Below are positions 33,051 through 45,190 of a DNA stretch of 64,000 bases, in pieces. The DNA is from Hydrangea macrophylla. Its lineage: Eukaryota; Streptophyta; Magnoliopsida; Cornales; Hydrangeaceae. Position 1 is the first letter of the stretch. Each line of letters begins with the position of its first letter. The position numbers and the translations under genes are program-made. The notes under the pieces are model-generated. The model searched no databases. It was not told the DNA's origin and was given only the letters and a program-made list of their open reading frames with translations. Location of the stretch: contig CM066982.1 in NCBI GenBank assembly GCA_033977485.1, positions 29,800,218 through 29,864,217 on the forward strand, written 5' to 3'.

Positions 33051-33179
33051 ATGAAATGAGAACTTTTAGGAAAATGCAAGGAAAGGAAATATTGGAAAAG
33101 CAAAATGAGAGTTTCTATTTATATGTTGGGGGTAGAGACTATTTTACTTCAATGAGAGTTCCAACCAATAGAAATAGAA

Positions 33180-36100
33180 ATGAGCCCCAAAACAGCTGTA
33201 AATATTTTGGTTCTTTGCTTCACTTCATTCACTGTTTTCATTGCTTTTGGAGCAGAAAGAGGCATTGCTAGTGCTCCTAGCAATGAAACAGATAGAGCTT
33301 CTTTGCTTTCCTTCAAACTTGGAATCACCAAAGATCCTCTGGGAATCATGAAATCCTGGAATGATTCACTCAATTTCTGCCAGTGGTGGGGGTCACGTGT
33401 AATCGCCGCCACCAAAGGGTGACCACGCTGGCTTTAAACAATTCCCAACTGTCGGGAACTTTGTCGCCTTACATAGGAAACTTGAGCTTCCTTAATAGGA
33501 TCAATCTTAACCACAACTCCTTCCATGGAGAAATTCCCCATGAACTTGGGAAATTATTCAGATTAAGGGCTCTCTATATGGAAAATAATAGTTTCCAAGG
33601 TGAAATTCCTGTGAATCTGTCCCAATGCTCCAATCTTATTGAAATTTATCTAGGATTTAACAAACTGAGAGGGAATTTTCCAGTGGAGCTCGTCTCGTTG
33701 TTCAATCTTGAGAGACTCAATCTTCGTGACAACAATCTAACAGGAACAATCCCCTCTTCGATTGGAAACCTTTCTTCTCTCACTCATATCTCTCTAGCTC
33801 GAAACAATTTGACAGGAACTATTCCTGAAACTATTGGTGGATTATCAAACTTGCAGTATTTCCTAATTGGTGCAAATCAAATTTTCGGAATTGTCCCTCT
33901 CTCTTTCTACAATCTATCTTCTATTGATACAATTTCAATTGCTAATAACAAACTTCAGGGAAGTCTTCCTCCAAACATCGGTTTAACACTTCCTAATTTG
34001 CAGCAATTTGGAATCGCAGATAACCAATTTTCTGGGAAGATTCCTGTTTCATTAGCAAATGCTTCGGGAATTTCAATCCTTGATCTACCCAGAAACTATT
34101 TCTCTGGGTTAGTTCCTAATAATCTTGGGAATTTGCAAAATCTCTTGCGGCTTAATGTGGAATTTAATTTGTTGGGAAGTGGAGCAAAAACTGCTAATAT
34201 TAATGATGATGATGATGATGATGATTTCAGTTTCATTTCCTCTCTGACCAATTGTTCGAATCTTAAGTTACTGGGACTAAATGACAACCGGTTTAGAGGT
34301 TCTTTTCCAGCTTCTCTCCTTAATCTTTCAGGGGAACTAACATATTTGTTTATGGGAACGAATTTCATTTCAGGGGAAATTCCAAAAGGAATCGAAATCT
34401 TCACAAACTTGATTGTACTTGGACTGGAAAGAAATTTCCTTACAGGTAGTATCCCTAATTCTCTTGGAATGCTTTCAAGCTTGCGAAGACTTTACTTGAA
34501 CAGAAACAAACTTTCTGGTCCAATTCCATCCTCAATAGGAAATCTTACCCATTTGTTTGATCTAATGTTGGCAAACAACAATTTGGGAGGAAACATTCCT
34601 TCTAGTCTCGGAAAGTGTCAACAACTTCAACACTTGCGTTTATATAATAATGAGCTTAACGGTTCCATTCCTGGTCAAGTCATCAGCCTTTTTCCTCGTT
34701 TGCTTCAGCTCAATTTATCCAGTAATTCTTTTACTGGTTCTTTACCTGCAGAAATTGGGAGCTTGAAAAATCTTGAAATGCTATCTGTGTCTAATAATGA
34801 CTTGTTTGGAGAAATTCCGAGCAACCTTGGAAATTGTCTTTCCATGGAGATCATTTATTTGCAAGGTAACAATCTTCAAGGAACCATTCCATCATCTTTG
34901 AGTAGCTTGACATCCATTAGGTACTTGGATATTTCTCGTAATAATTTAACCGATCGAATTCCAGAATACTTGGAGAACTTTTCACTCTCATTTTTGAATC
35001 TTTCCTTTAACAACTTTGAGGGTGAGGTTCCAACTAGAGGAATCTTTAGGAACAAAAATAAATTTTCCATACTTGGAAACCGAAATCTTTGTGGTGGAAT
35101 CCAAGAACTTCAACTCCCTTCATGCCCTAAGAATCTGTCAAGTAAACGAAAAATGTCTCTTATTGTTAAAATCCTTATAGTTGTAATCGGAGCATTTTTC
35201 ATGGTAACAATTTTTGTTTCTGCCTTTCTTTGGAGAAGAAAATCAAAGGGAAGAAAAACTTCTAAATCTTTTCCAAATGGCGGGTTCTTGAGAATTTCTT
35301 ACAGTGACCTTCTTAAAGCAACAAATGGATTCAATAATGAGAACTTGATCGGTGTGGGAAGCTTTGGCTCTGTGTTCAAGGGAGTTCTTGAGGGAAATGA
35401 AAAGCCTATTGCAGTGAAAGTACTTAACCTTCAACAGAAAGGAGCTTCAAAAAGTTTCCTTATTGAATGCAGAACTTTAAAAGAAGTGCGACACAGAAAT
35501 CTCATGCAGATCTTGTCAACTTGCTCGAGTGTGGACTACAAATGCAACGATTTTAAAGCTCTAGTTTTCGAGCTCATGCCTAATGGAAGTTTGGATAGTT
35601 GGTTACATCCGACTATAGACCAGGAAAGAGTTCTAAACTTTTGCCAAAGATTGGATATAGCAATTGGTGTTGCTTCTGCATTGGATTATCTTCATCACTA
35701 CAGTCACATTCCCATTGTCCACTCAGATTTGAAACCGAGTAATGTTCTACTAGGCGAGGACATGATCGCCCGTGTCACGGATTTTGGATTAGCCAAGTTT
35801 CTCTATAGATCCAATGATGATCCAAATCACAATGAGATGAGTTCTTTGGCTATAAAAGGATCTATTGGATATATTCCTCCAGGTATGAGTTCACTGAGTC
35901 TCTCAAAAGGTTCAGTTTGGTATGTGAACCTACAAAAGGAATAAGAAAGGAAAAAAAAATACAAGACAAAGTTCTTAATTTCATTTTTGCTCTGTTATAT
36001 TTTCCTTCCTCTTTTCCTTGTTAAGAAAACAAAGAAAAGTATTTTCCTCAAAGGTTTCTTTTCTTCTCTCCTACCTATGGATCAAACAAAGCCTTAGTTT

Positions 36101-37094
36101 TCTTTGAATTCTATGAAGATTATCGTCGATCCAATGTTCTAATGATTTCCTAATTTATCTCTATCTCTCTAAATTGGTGCAACATGAGGTATAGCCTTGA
36201 TTTATCAGGTATTTTTCAAATATTTGCTTATTGCGTTACTTCTAATTTGTTCATGAATTCTAGAAAAAAAACACTAATAAAAAATGCATAGAAGGGAAAA
36301 GAACATATGATGAAACCATACTAAGGTTTTCAAGATTTTTGCTATTTTTCTTCCCTTTTTTTCATTTTCTACTATACTAGCTATGAAAATATTTCAAGTT
36401 CATGTCTCGTCGAGTTTTGATCTTTCTTTGAATTCTTTGAATATCACTTTAGTCCGATAGTGTATTTGTTTTAGTAGTATATTTTGGTCCAACACTTCAT
36501 ATGTTAAGTAGAACCGCTTCTCTAGGGAACAAAAAAAATTATTTCCAGCAACTCCTAAACAATTTTCCTTACTTTTCTTTTCTTTTTTTCTCTTTTTTTC
36601 TGAATTGTCCGACACTATCATGAACATTTCTTATAATGACCAACAGTTTCCTAGTCTGTTTATCTGTTTATCTGTTTATTTGTATGTGTGCATGTATTGT
36701 AGAGTATGGGATGGGACAAGAGGTGTCAATGGAAGGGGACGTGTACAGCTATGGGATTCTGCTATTAGAGATGATAACAGGAAAGAGACCAACTGATGAA
36801 ATGTTTAAAGATGGTCTCAATCTTCATGCTTTTGCTGAGAAGGCTTTGTTTGACCACGAGTTTCAAATTGCAGATCCTCAACTATTTCCGGATGGAATAA
36901 GTCATCAAGAAGTCCCTCACAACCACAATGAGATAACAACGAGCTTTCAAGAATGCTTGAACTCGCTTGTTAGAATTGGGCTCACTTGTTCTTCGGATTC
37001 ACCAGATAATCGAATGGACATCAAACAAGTTGTAACCAAAATCGCTGTCATCAAACAATCGTTTCTTGGGGTTGGTACTCACCAAAGGACCTAA
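33180..37094 (+). CDS. LRR receptor-like serine/threonine kinase, LRR-XII class (one frameshift)
   Basis: Two exons: 33180-35882 and 36703-37094, joined by a phase-1 GT-AG intron. The ATG at 33180 opens a hydrophobic signal peptide (residues ~1-28) and an LRR N-terminal domain (SLLSFKLGITKDP, SLNFCQW). The frame is then lost at about 33386 and resumes as VGVTCNRRHQRV, as if one G were missing from TGGTGGGGG. About 22 LRRs of the LxxNxLxGxIPxxIGxL type follow. Then come a Cys-pair cap (NLCGGIQELQLPSC), a membrane helix (IVKILIVVIGAFFMVTIFV) and a kinase: GVGSFGSVFKG loop, AVKVL Lys, HSDLKPSNVLL loop (HSD, so non-RD), DFGLA. Non-RD LRR-XII kinases such as EFR, FLS2 and Xa21 sense microbial patterns at the plasma membrane. 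Total ~1030 residues is normal for the class. The ligand cannot be told. The frameshift may be real or a sequence error. Confidence 0.85.
34206..34226 (+). repeat. (GAT)7 coding microsatellite in the LRR region
   Basis: Seven GAT triplets encode seven consecutive Asp in the loop after about the 11th LRR, before FSFISSLTNCSNL. Relatives usually have a short acidic stretch here, so this is an expansion in a tolerant site. Confidence 0.85.
35883..36702 (+). other. Intron of the receptor kinase, 820 bp
   Basis: The donor CCAG|GTATGAG follows GSIGYIPP. The acceptor TGTATTGTAG|AGTATG precedes EYGMGQEVSMEGDVYSYG. Joining restores the conserved GYIPPEYG activation-segment motif. A long T-rich tract lies at about 36560-36602. 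An intron at this position is normal for LRR-XII kinase genes. Read-through would end at a TAA at 35942-35944. Confidence 0.85.
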
Positions 37095-37382
37095 ACTGGC
37101 AGCACTAGAAGCTTAGAGCACTTGCTCTGTGTTAAGAAACAAACAAATCGTTTCTAGAAAATTGTATCTGTGAAAGTAATGAGGTTATAGTTTATTAATT
37201 ATAGTTACAATTTAATATGGACATGGGTTATAAAGTGTTGTAGTTTTTTTGTGTCATCAGTGGTGAAGTTGTAGGTTCAATTTGGTAAACGCAAAATTAT
37301 GTACATAGTTATATGCTTTGACCATTATTTTTTTCTTAGGTGGCCCAACTAAAAAAAAAGAGAAAAAAAAAAAAAGTGAAAG
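37095..37382 (+). other. 3' flank of the receptor kinase
   Basis: Probable 3' UTR and downstream region: AT-rich, with the segment TTGCTCTGTGTTAAGAAACAAACAA at 37122-37146 that recurs at 37444-37468 inside the neighbouring inverted-repeat element. No clear poly(A) signal can be chosen. Confidence 0.45.
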
Positions 37383-37527
37383 ACTTCGGTACACCAAGGT
37401 GGTTTTTAGTGTGTATACACTAGTGGTTTTGTGTAGGGAACATTTGCTCTGTGTTAAGAAACAAACAATGTTCCCTATGGAGAACAAATAGTCTAGGTAC
37501 ACCAAACTCACATTGGTGTACCGAAGT
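37383..37527. repeat. Inverted-repeat element with 15-bp perfect ends
   Basis: ACTTCGGTACACCAA (37383-37397) is the exact complement of TTGGTGTACCGAAGT (37513-37527). A second inner pair (AGGGAACAT / ATGTTCCCT) flanks a 25-base block shared with the kinase 3' flank. No coding capacity. It could be a MITE, but no target duplication was found. Confidence 0.65.
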
Positions 37528-37904
37528 GGGCTTCAAAATAAATAAAAAATAAAAAAATAAATAAGAGAGGGGAGTCAAATTTATAATTTGATGAGGTTTA
37601 GACAACCCAAAATGGGTAATCATCGATTCACGTGTTCAAACTGTTTATGTATTGAAAAATACTCCACTCGCCCCATTTTATCTATCATTATTTCTTTTTT
37701 GGCCGTCCCAAAACTACTGTTCACTAAAAAATTTCATCATAAATTTTAGTTTCTTTCCAAAATTACCCTTATTGATTTTAAAATTACCAAAAAAAAAAAA
37801 AAAACAAACCAAGCTAGGATATTTTGGAACAACTGCATTAGTTCTATGCCATGTAAATGACAATCATTATATATTCCCTTAAAAAGTTGAACTCTACAAG
37901 GAAA

Positions 37905-38110
37905 ATTACTATTTATGTCACTTAAAAAGTGACATAAATGACATAAATAAGTATTTATGTCTTTTTTTTTTCTAGTAGAAAGTGACATGAATGGCAGCGA
38001 CATAAATGTAAAGCGACATAAATGTTTCATAAACCAAAACATATGTAAATCAAAAGTGACATAAATACTTAAAAATGATATAAATACCATTTTAGTTATG
38101 TCACTTTCTA
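37905..38110. repeat. Palindrome-rich element with GTGACATAAAT motifs
   Basis: A perfect 13-bp-arm hairpin (ATTTATGTCACTT / AAGTGACATAAAT, 3-base loop) lies at 37911-37939. GACATAAAT or its complement then recurs about ten times to 38105. It may be a degenerate MITE cluster. Open frames across it are repeat-driven. Confidence 0.6.
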
Positions 38111-38740
38111 TCTTTTGCATTTTTCTCCACTTTTCTCTTTTTTATTTCTTTTCTTTCTATTTTTTATTTCTCCCTCTCTTATCCTCCCTATTTGAGGTAC
38201 ATTCTTCCCTTCTCTTAGTCAACAAGTTTTGGAAAGTAACTATGGACACGCTTATTTTTTCCTCATTGTATTGATAGCTTTCGAGGTCTGAGAAGTTTTC
38301 CTGCATGAACAATTTTTTTATTTTCTTTTCCTTTCCTTATTTTTCTTTTGTATATTCTTTTTCTTAGGCAAAGGCGTTATACCACATGATCACCATAGCT
38401 TTGAATAAAATCTACTCCTTAATCGAGACACCAATTTAAGTCTCATTTAACAAAAGATGGGATTGGATATACGTATTGAATAGAAAACGAATGGGTCTGG
38501 GAGAATTTTGGGATTTGTTCTGAGTATGTCTTTTAGAGCTTAGTTAAATTTTTTTTTTTTTATTCTTTTAATAGAGAGACAGTTTTTGGCTTTCATTTGG
38601 AGTTAGCAAATAACTAATTCAAGCACATTTTAGGATCTTTCTCAATACTTTAATTCATATACGAAGTCTCTTCATCATATCTTGGGCATTTCATCATGCA
38701 ATCCACACACTCATAATTTGGCACAACAGAATTAATAACG
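38111..38740. other. Spacer, no gene recognised
   Basis: Pyrimidine-rich, AT-rich sequence with poly-T runs. No open frame with a recognisable motif, no repeat pair seen. Confidence 0.4.
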
Positions 38741-40467
38741 ATGAAATTTTTTTTATTGATTAGAAGAAGAAACTACTACATCACTAGACTTGAATACTAA
38801 ACTCCTGGACAAGCACAATTTATTCAAATTCTCAAGACTAGACAAAACTCAACCTAAACTTTTGACTCCATCGGTGTATCAAGAACACTTTATTTAAAAA
38901 CTCTTCCTCATTAAGCAGTCCACTAGCATCCACGCTCAAGAACAGTTCCTAGCATCATCACCTTATAAGCACCTTTACTACCATCCTTAGGTCCAAATAA
39001 CCCAAACAGTAGGCTAATAGAAGTGTGGTCCACATTCTCCATCCAATCTTTCTCATAGTTGGTGCCCTCAAGTTCTTCTTCAGGTTCATGTCATATTGAG
39101 TAGTTAGAAGACTACCCATCCCACCACTTGATTTCTTGCAACCCAAGGTCTAGTTCTTCCAAGAAGAAGAGGTCTGCCTCATAATCATCTTCAAAATAAC
39201 CATCGTCTTCAAAGAAGTTTAGTTCTTCTCCATAGCTCAAACTACAAATTGCAGCATCTTTCGGGAGGATAACCTCAGGTTCAGGGTAGGTTATAGGTGT
39301 GATGTATATGGATGGATCATAGTTGGTTGGGTTGAGGCTAATTAGGTTGATATTATGGGATGGTGGCACAACATGGTGATTTGGTAGCTGGTTTCAGGTG
39401 ATATTGGATTGAGTGGACGGGGGTGCGATGATTTTGTTATCAATGAGGTCTTGGATTTCATGACGAAGTCGGGTACAACAATCGAGACCATGACCATGTC
39501 CTTGGTGAAAAGCACAATATTTGGTAGGGTCGTATTCCGGTGGAAGGGGATTTGGAGTGGGCCTTGGGTTTAAGGGTTTGAGATGCCCTTTAATAACGTA
39601 CAAGTCGTTCAAGGGCAGTAGATAAGGTAATGCCTAGCTTAATTGGTAAAGTTTCTACGGTTTTTGCTTCGGGATGATGTTGGGTTTTGGTCAGTATCTC
39701 GATGGAGAGTGTTGATATCGAGTATGGCATGATTAGTTGAGTAGTTTTCTCCCACAGTTTTCCTCCTCTAATTGCTTTCTTCTTTCTTGATCTTTCCATC
39801 CCTCAGTGCATCCTCTATCTTAGTTCCTACATCAAACAATTACTCAAAGGTACTAATAGGCATGAAGCACATGCGCTCGTTGTATGTGGACTGTAGGTTC
39901 TTTATAATTATATGGACCTGTTCTTTCTCGGTTGGTCTATTTGCCATTTTGGCGGCTATCTTCCTCTAACGAGTCAGAAATGTGGCAAAAGATTCCCAGT
40001 TATCTTGCCTAGTAGTTTCAAGGTCTCGGATGGTAACATCAAGCTCAGTATTGTAGGCATATTGCTTTACAAACTCGATCACAATATCCTCTCACAGACG
40101 GGTCTTAGAACAACTGCAAGGCTCCTCCGGATAGGTATCGTGAGAACAACTGGGCCGGCTAGGTGCTCATTTTCCAACCCCATAGGCCTAAGGGTAGTAA
40201 CATACATCTTCAAGTTGCTCTTGGGGTTCCCGGTCCCATCAAACTTTTCTAGGTCAGGCATCTTAAACTTTTCAGGGTATTTGACCTTTACAGGCTCAAA
40301 GAAACCTCCAAGTCTAACAGGTAGTCATCAATACCACGGGACTTCCTCACTATACTTTCTAGACGGTCCAACTTATCCTTCATTATCTTCCCAGAATCTG
40401 CACGTACACCGTCATTGAACCAATCCTCTTCCTTGATAGGATTCGGATCAACAGGGTTCTTAGGTGC
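38741..40467 (-). pseudogene. gag of Tat/Ogre-like element F, 3' part
   Basis: Minus-strand fragments occur in order from 40467 leftward: a linker (NPIKEEDWFNDG, KLDRLESIV), capsid (MPDLEKFDGTGNPKSNLKMY, TTLRPMGLENEHLAG), and a zinc-binding segment KYCAFHQGHGHGLDCCTRLR at about 39530-39460. An acidic tail (EELNFFEDDGYFEDDYEAD) follows at about 39220. The CxxHxxxGHxxxxC type finger and LRHEIQDLID are typical of Tat/Ogre gag. Frameshifts occur at about 40270, 40070 and 39800. Protease, RT and the 3' LTR are not found to the left, so the element is truncated near 38.7 kb. The 5' part of the same gag lies beyond the Athila insertion at 48810-49088. Confidence 0.75.
40463..40467. repeat. Target-site duplication GGTGC (left of Athila element)
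   Basis: GGTGC here and GGTGT at 48810-48814 flank the Athila LTRs and match at four of five bases. The gag reading of element F on either side fits a nested insertion. Confidence 0.65.
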
Positions 40468-41803
40468 TGATCTTGTCAAAATCAAGATATAAAAGTATGC
40501 TTACTTATGCTTTACTTTCAAAAGATTTGCAGTGTGGAAGTAAAGGTCGAACCCACAGAGATTGAATACTATGCACTTTAATTTTTAAAACCTAAATTTA
40601 GTGAATTAAGAAAAACGGATTTTGGATTTAATTTGAATTAAATTAATAATAATAAAAGTAAATCTAAATTACGAAAGCAATTAAATATTTATTTTTATAA
40701 TAAGTTTAAGGAACCTAGGATTGCAAATCCACCACTAGCTTCATAATAAGGGTATTTACGAATTACTTTAGCTTATTAAGTTGGATGATAATGGAGAATT
40801 GTAGCTACAAGCCCAAATCCTCCGTCAAGAAAATAGCTATGGTTCAAGCACCATCATAGTCCATCTTCGGTTAGCACGAATTATCCCACACTAAACTAGG
40901 GTTGTGGTATAATCCATCTAATCTAGGCATGCACTATTCGGATACTTGATAGCACAATTCAATTTAAGCACCATTACATGTAAATAATCTAAACAAGCAC
41001 AGCAAACATAGATCATTGAGCACACTACCATCAAAATAGATCTAAGACAAGAGTAAACTTTGAAAGTAACGATTTAATCAATAAAAGCACGATTTATTTA
41101 TAAAAATCCTCGGAACATGTAACTGTCATCCATACATAATAAAACTAAAATAAAAACATAAAATACACCCTATTAGTTGGCTAGGGTTTCATTGAAACCC
41201 TAGATCTTGAATTTAGTTGGCCATAGAAGCGGTAGATGGCAAGAGGTTGATGGAGGAGGCCATGGGAATCCTTGGTCTTCTTCTTCTTCTCCTTGCTTTC
41301 CTCCCTTCAATGGCTGAAAGTATGGTTGTATATTGTGTGTATAATAATTGCCCCCCCTCATAATTGAGTTAATTTGGGATATATATAGTTTTGTAGTAAG
41401 TTTGGAAGCTTTCCTAACCCAATTCGTACTAAAACTGCTATATTTAGCTTTCCAGACGTAATTAGGCAGTTTCGTTCGCGTAGGAGTACTCAGAATACTG
41501 AAATACACGTTTTTGGTTTTTACACAGGTCGCGCAATCTGGCCGCGCGAGCGCGATTTTGGGAGGACGCGCGAGCGGGCTGCGCGAGCGAGGTTCAGGTC
41601 ATCCGTGCAAGCGTGCCTCGCGCTCGAGGTGCCTTTTTTTGCATCTTTTTTCCTGCCTTTTCTCCTTATTTAACCTGGATTAGTGTTTTCTTCCAAAACC
41701 TGCTAGAAAACAGAAAACGAAATAAAAATACAATAAAACAGGATAAAAACGGCTAATAAATGTAAATTACGGCGTATAATTAGGATTAGTTCTCTCCCGA
41801 TCA
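40468..41803 (-). repeat. 3' LTR of the Athila element
   Basis: It matches 47498-48809 nearly base for base, apart from small indels in the CGCGCGAGCG region (41528-41610) and scattered substitutions. On the minus strand a TATA-like CTATATATATCC lies at about 41379-41390. Confidence 0.9.
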
Positions 41804-41815
41804 CACCCCCAAACC
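41804..41815 (-). other. Polypurine tract of the Athila element
   Basis: The minus strand reads GGTTTGGGGGTG directly before the LTR start TGATCGGG. It confirms the minus orientation and marks 40468-41803 as the 3' LTR. Confidence 0.75.
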
Positions 41816-42042
41816 TACATTTTGCTAGTTCTCGAGCAAAAGGAACATGAAAATTAAACTACTAATAAAATACTACTCCATTTTCGCATGGATCGCGATT
41901 GCATTTAGCATATGCAACAAGCCTTTTAAACCTCTAGGTGTCCCTAGTCGGACGAGTAAAGTCTCGTGAGGGTTCTCGTCGACAAGTCACCCACAACCAT
42001 CTTTATTAACTTAAAATTTTTAAATTTTTTTTATTAAAAACG

Positions 42043-42073
<31 letters not shown>

Positions 42074-44469
42074 TAACATTCAATACTCCTTATCATAAAA
42101 CGATGATTTGAAATAGAATAACGAACAAGAAGAAATGGAATCAAATGTTTACCTACATCATGAAAAACAATCTCAAGCACATGCATCGTATAAATCAATA
42201 GAGTTTCTTATAAAATTGCACGTGTGTGATGTGGTAGTCAAATGAATACGCGCATGTCATAAACATGGAATATACTTCGGATAACCATTTAACTATGTCT
42301 CGACTACGAATCTCACAATGTCAATTACACTCTCAAATGAAACACTTAGAAACAAGTGTATTTTTTTCTAATATATGGAAGCAAAAGAAATATTTTTTCA
42401 AAATGAGAAATACTCACATATGACTCGAAAAAGACGCATGACACGAAAGAACAGTAGTCTTATGGATAGGATGCCACCAATCAAGAAAAATTAATCGTTA
42501 CCATGTTTTAATCCCCCTCCCATCGTTTTCATATCCAAACCATGTTTCCTAGGATCAAATAGGACTTTCCAACGGTTGTAATGTGGCTCGGGCAATGAAA
42601 AAGGATAGAAAGGATTCATTAGGTAGGTAATCTCAGAATGGCATTGTAAGGCATGTACGATTTATTTCATTCGTCTCTTCTGCCAACTTCATCTTTTCAT
42701 ACTTTTTTCCATATACTTTTTCTTTAATTTCTTTCTTTTTTTCCTATTCTTCTTTTTTTCTTTCGGAGCAAATCCGTATTGAATATCAAAGCACTACCCC
42801 CAATAGCATCGTGTTTTCTTCTTCTTCTTAATCAACATATTGCCTTAATACCATTAATAGTTGATCAATCTTTCAATGGTAAACTCCAAGTTGGCCAAAT
42901 TGGAGCAAAAACAGGATAATGGTGAACAAAGAAAAAGAGGCACTTTTTAACGGCTCAAAGGGCAAACTAAGGAAATTTTATCATTTTTCTGAATAGGTAA
43001 ACGAAGAGGGCCTACCATCATTTCCTATGGTCATATGGTTCTTCAATGTTTACGACGGAAGATTATTTAGCATGGTAAGAAATATTTTAACTTGACTATC
43101 AACCAAAACAAGAATAATGAGACTAAACAACGAATTAATGCGCTATTCAATGAAATTCGACAAACACAAAATGTATTTATTACAATCTATAAAGAAAAGA
43201 TAGGCTCAAAAGCTCACCGGGTTAAGTCTCCACCATGTGTTATCTAGAAATCCGAATCATATTATAGTTCATATCAAACATGTATTCAAGCTACTACGTG
43301 CAGTGCATAGGTTTGTGTGCAAATCTATGATATAAAACTACGATTCGAACAATACATATCCTAAATGTCGCATCATGACTTCAGCAAATGTTTAACTACA
43401 TCTTCTCTTGTTTACCATTCTATAACAATTCAAATTAAATAACAAGAAGTATCGACTAGCGATTGCGAAAACATTGGTAACATCGTTAATTTAAGCACCA
43501 AAATCGAAATTTTTTGAAAATTTAGTGTAATAATGTGCATGTGTGTGCATACCCCCAAACCTAAACCTTTCATTGTCCCCAATGAAACAATAAAACAAAA
43601 GAACGAAGAGTAGGTAAGAAAGGAACAATAATACCTCGATCTCGGCACTCACAAATAGGTGAACGTATAAAAATATGGAATCAAAGTTCAATTACTCCAA
43701 ACGGAGCACTATTTCACCTGTTAATACTTAACAAAAGAAAATTAAACAAACAAATAAATAATAAAAGTTAATATATAAAACATCTGTTTTTTTTTTAATC
43801 AATTGAAACTAAACTAGAATTAAAAGAACGCAAAGGAAATAAAGAAAAACAAAACTAGAACTATGGAAACAAAGATAAACTTAAATGAAAAGAACTGAAA
43901 AGAACAAACAGAAATGAAAAACAACTAGATAGGGTGGGGAAACAGAAGGTCAAAGAACAAAGAGAAAAATTGAGAAATCCCCACCTCGCGCGAGCGGACC
44001 GCGTGAGCGACCCTCGCTTGCGCGAATCCCTCCGCGAGGTAATACTAAGGCCTCTTTTTAATTTTATTTAGAAAAATTTCTAAGTGCCAGAATTGCACGA
44101 GCGGGCCGCGTGAGCTAACCCCTCGTGCGCACGAATCTAGGCGCGAGATGTAACAGAGAGCTCATATAATAAAAAGTGGAAAAAATTTTGTCGAAGGGAG
44201 AATATCACGCGAGCGGGCCGCGCGAACGACGCATCGCGCGAGCGGGCCGCGCGTGCGATGTCCTCTTTTTCCCTTGTTTCTTTATTTCAAGGTGAATAAG
44301 TTCAAAATAAGTTTATCCCGACCCCTAAACCTGTCCAGAATGTCCAAAACAGACTCAAAAGGACTCAAAAACGACTAAAAATAAGGAAAAATGAACGAAA
44401 TAAAGCTTGGGTTGCCTCCCAAGAAGCGCTATCTTTTACGTCTTTAGCTAGACCGTTCTAGCTCAAGAT
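41816..44469 (-). other. Non-coding internal region of the Athila element
   Basis: About 2.65 kb where pol should be, with no RT, RNase H or integrase motif in any frame. It contains a 30-base-class poly(A) run at about 42043-42071 and several CGCGCGAGCGGGCC-type motifs at 43985-44265. The phrase CTTGGGTTGCCTCCCAAG occurs at about 44406. Confidence 0.6.
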
Positions 44470-45190
44470 TTACGGAGGTTGAAAATCAGACTTTGTACCC
44501 CTTAGGATATCAGGCAGAGCCCGGTGATAAGCACAAATAACGTCGCTTTGAATTAATTCGACCGACGGTTCTCCCGAATTATGTTCAAATCGATTTCTTA
44601 CCTTTCGAGTAAATTTGTCATTCGGGTCTTGGTTATCAGGATTCATCCGCTCATTACGAATTATATTATTTTCCTCACCCATATTCAGTTCTTTGTTAAG
44701 CTCAATATTCTGTCTTACCTCACATTCCGCCTCACATAGGTAATCGTCGTCTTTAGGAGGTTGATTCATAGCATTAAAAATGTTTAATTTTAAGTTCATG
44801 TTCCCAAATGACACCTTCATTACCCCCATCCGACAGTTAACACGAGCGTTAGTGGTTGCTAAGAATGGACGGCCTAAGATGACAGGAGTGTGTTTCCTAG
44901 CATCTAGCACGGGTTCAGTGTCAAGGACCATGAAGTCGACAGGATAATAGCATTTATCAACTTTAACCAAGACGTCCTCGACGATTCCTCTAGGTATTTT
45001 AATATAACGATCCACTAATTGTATGGTAGCGGCCGTAGGCTTAAGTTCACCTAGTCCTAGTTGTTTATAGACATGATAAGGTAAGAGATTAACGCTAGCT
45101 CCTAAGTCAAGGAGAGCCCGATAAATGATAGTATCACCTATGACACATGAAACCGTAGGCGTACCTGGATCTTTATATTTTTGGAGTAGT
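44470..45190 (-). pseudogene. Athila aspartic protease
   Basis: Read on the minus strand, the frame passes through the active-site region (DLGASVNLLP at about 45100), VYKQLGLGELKP, then DRYIKIPRGIVEDVLVKVD, PVDFMVLD and TPVILGRPFLATTNARV. These are the standard Athila protease blocks. The Leu in DLGAS is usual for this lineage. The frame differs from gag by one position, so a frameshift lies near 45180. After the protease comes an Asn/Glu-rich tail ending in TGA or TAA at 44470, with no RT. It would cleave gag in an intact element. Confidence 0.75.

Noticed and set aside
33383..33391. A separate gene starting at the GTG at 33383
   Set aside because: There is no ATG, and the protein would lack the signal peptide and half the LRR N-terminal domain that lie just upstream in another frame. 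One frameshifted gene is the simpler reading.
41816..44469. Hidden RT or env-like ORF of the Athila element
   Set aside because: No frame on either strand carries an RT, RNase H or integrase motif. The short open frames are AT-rich chance frames.
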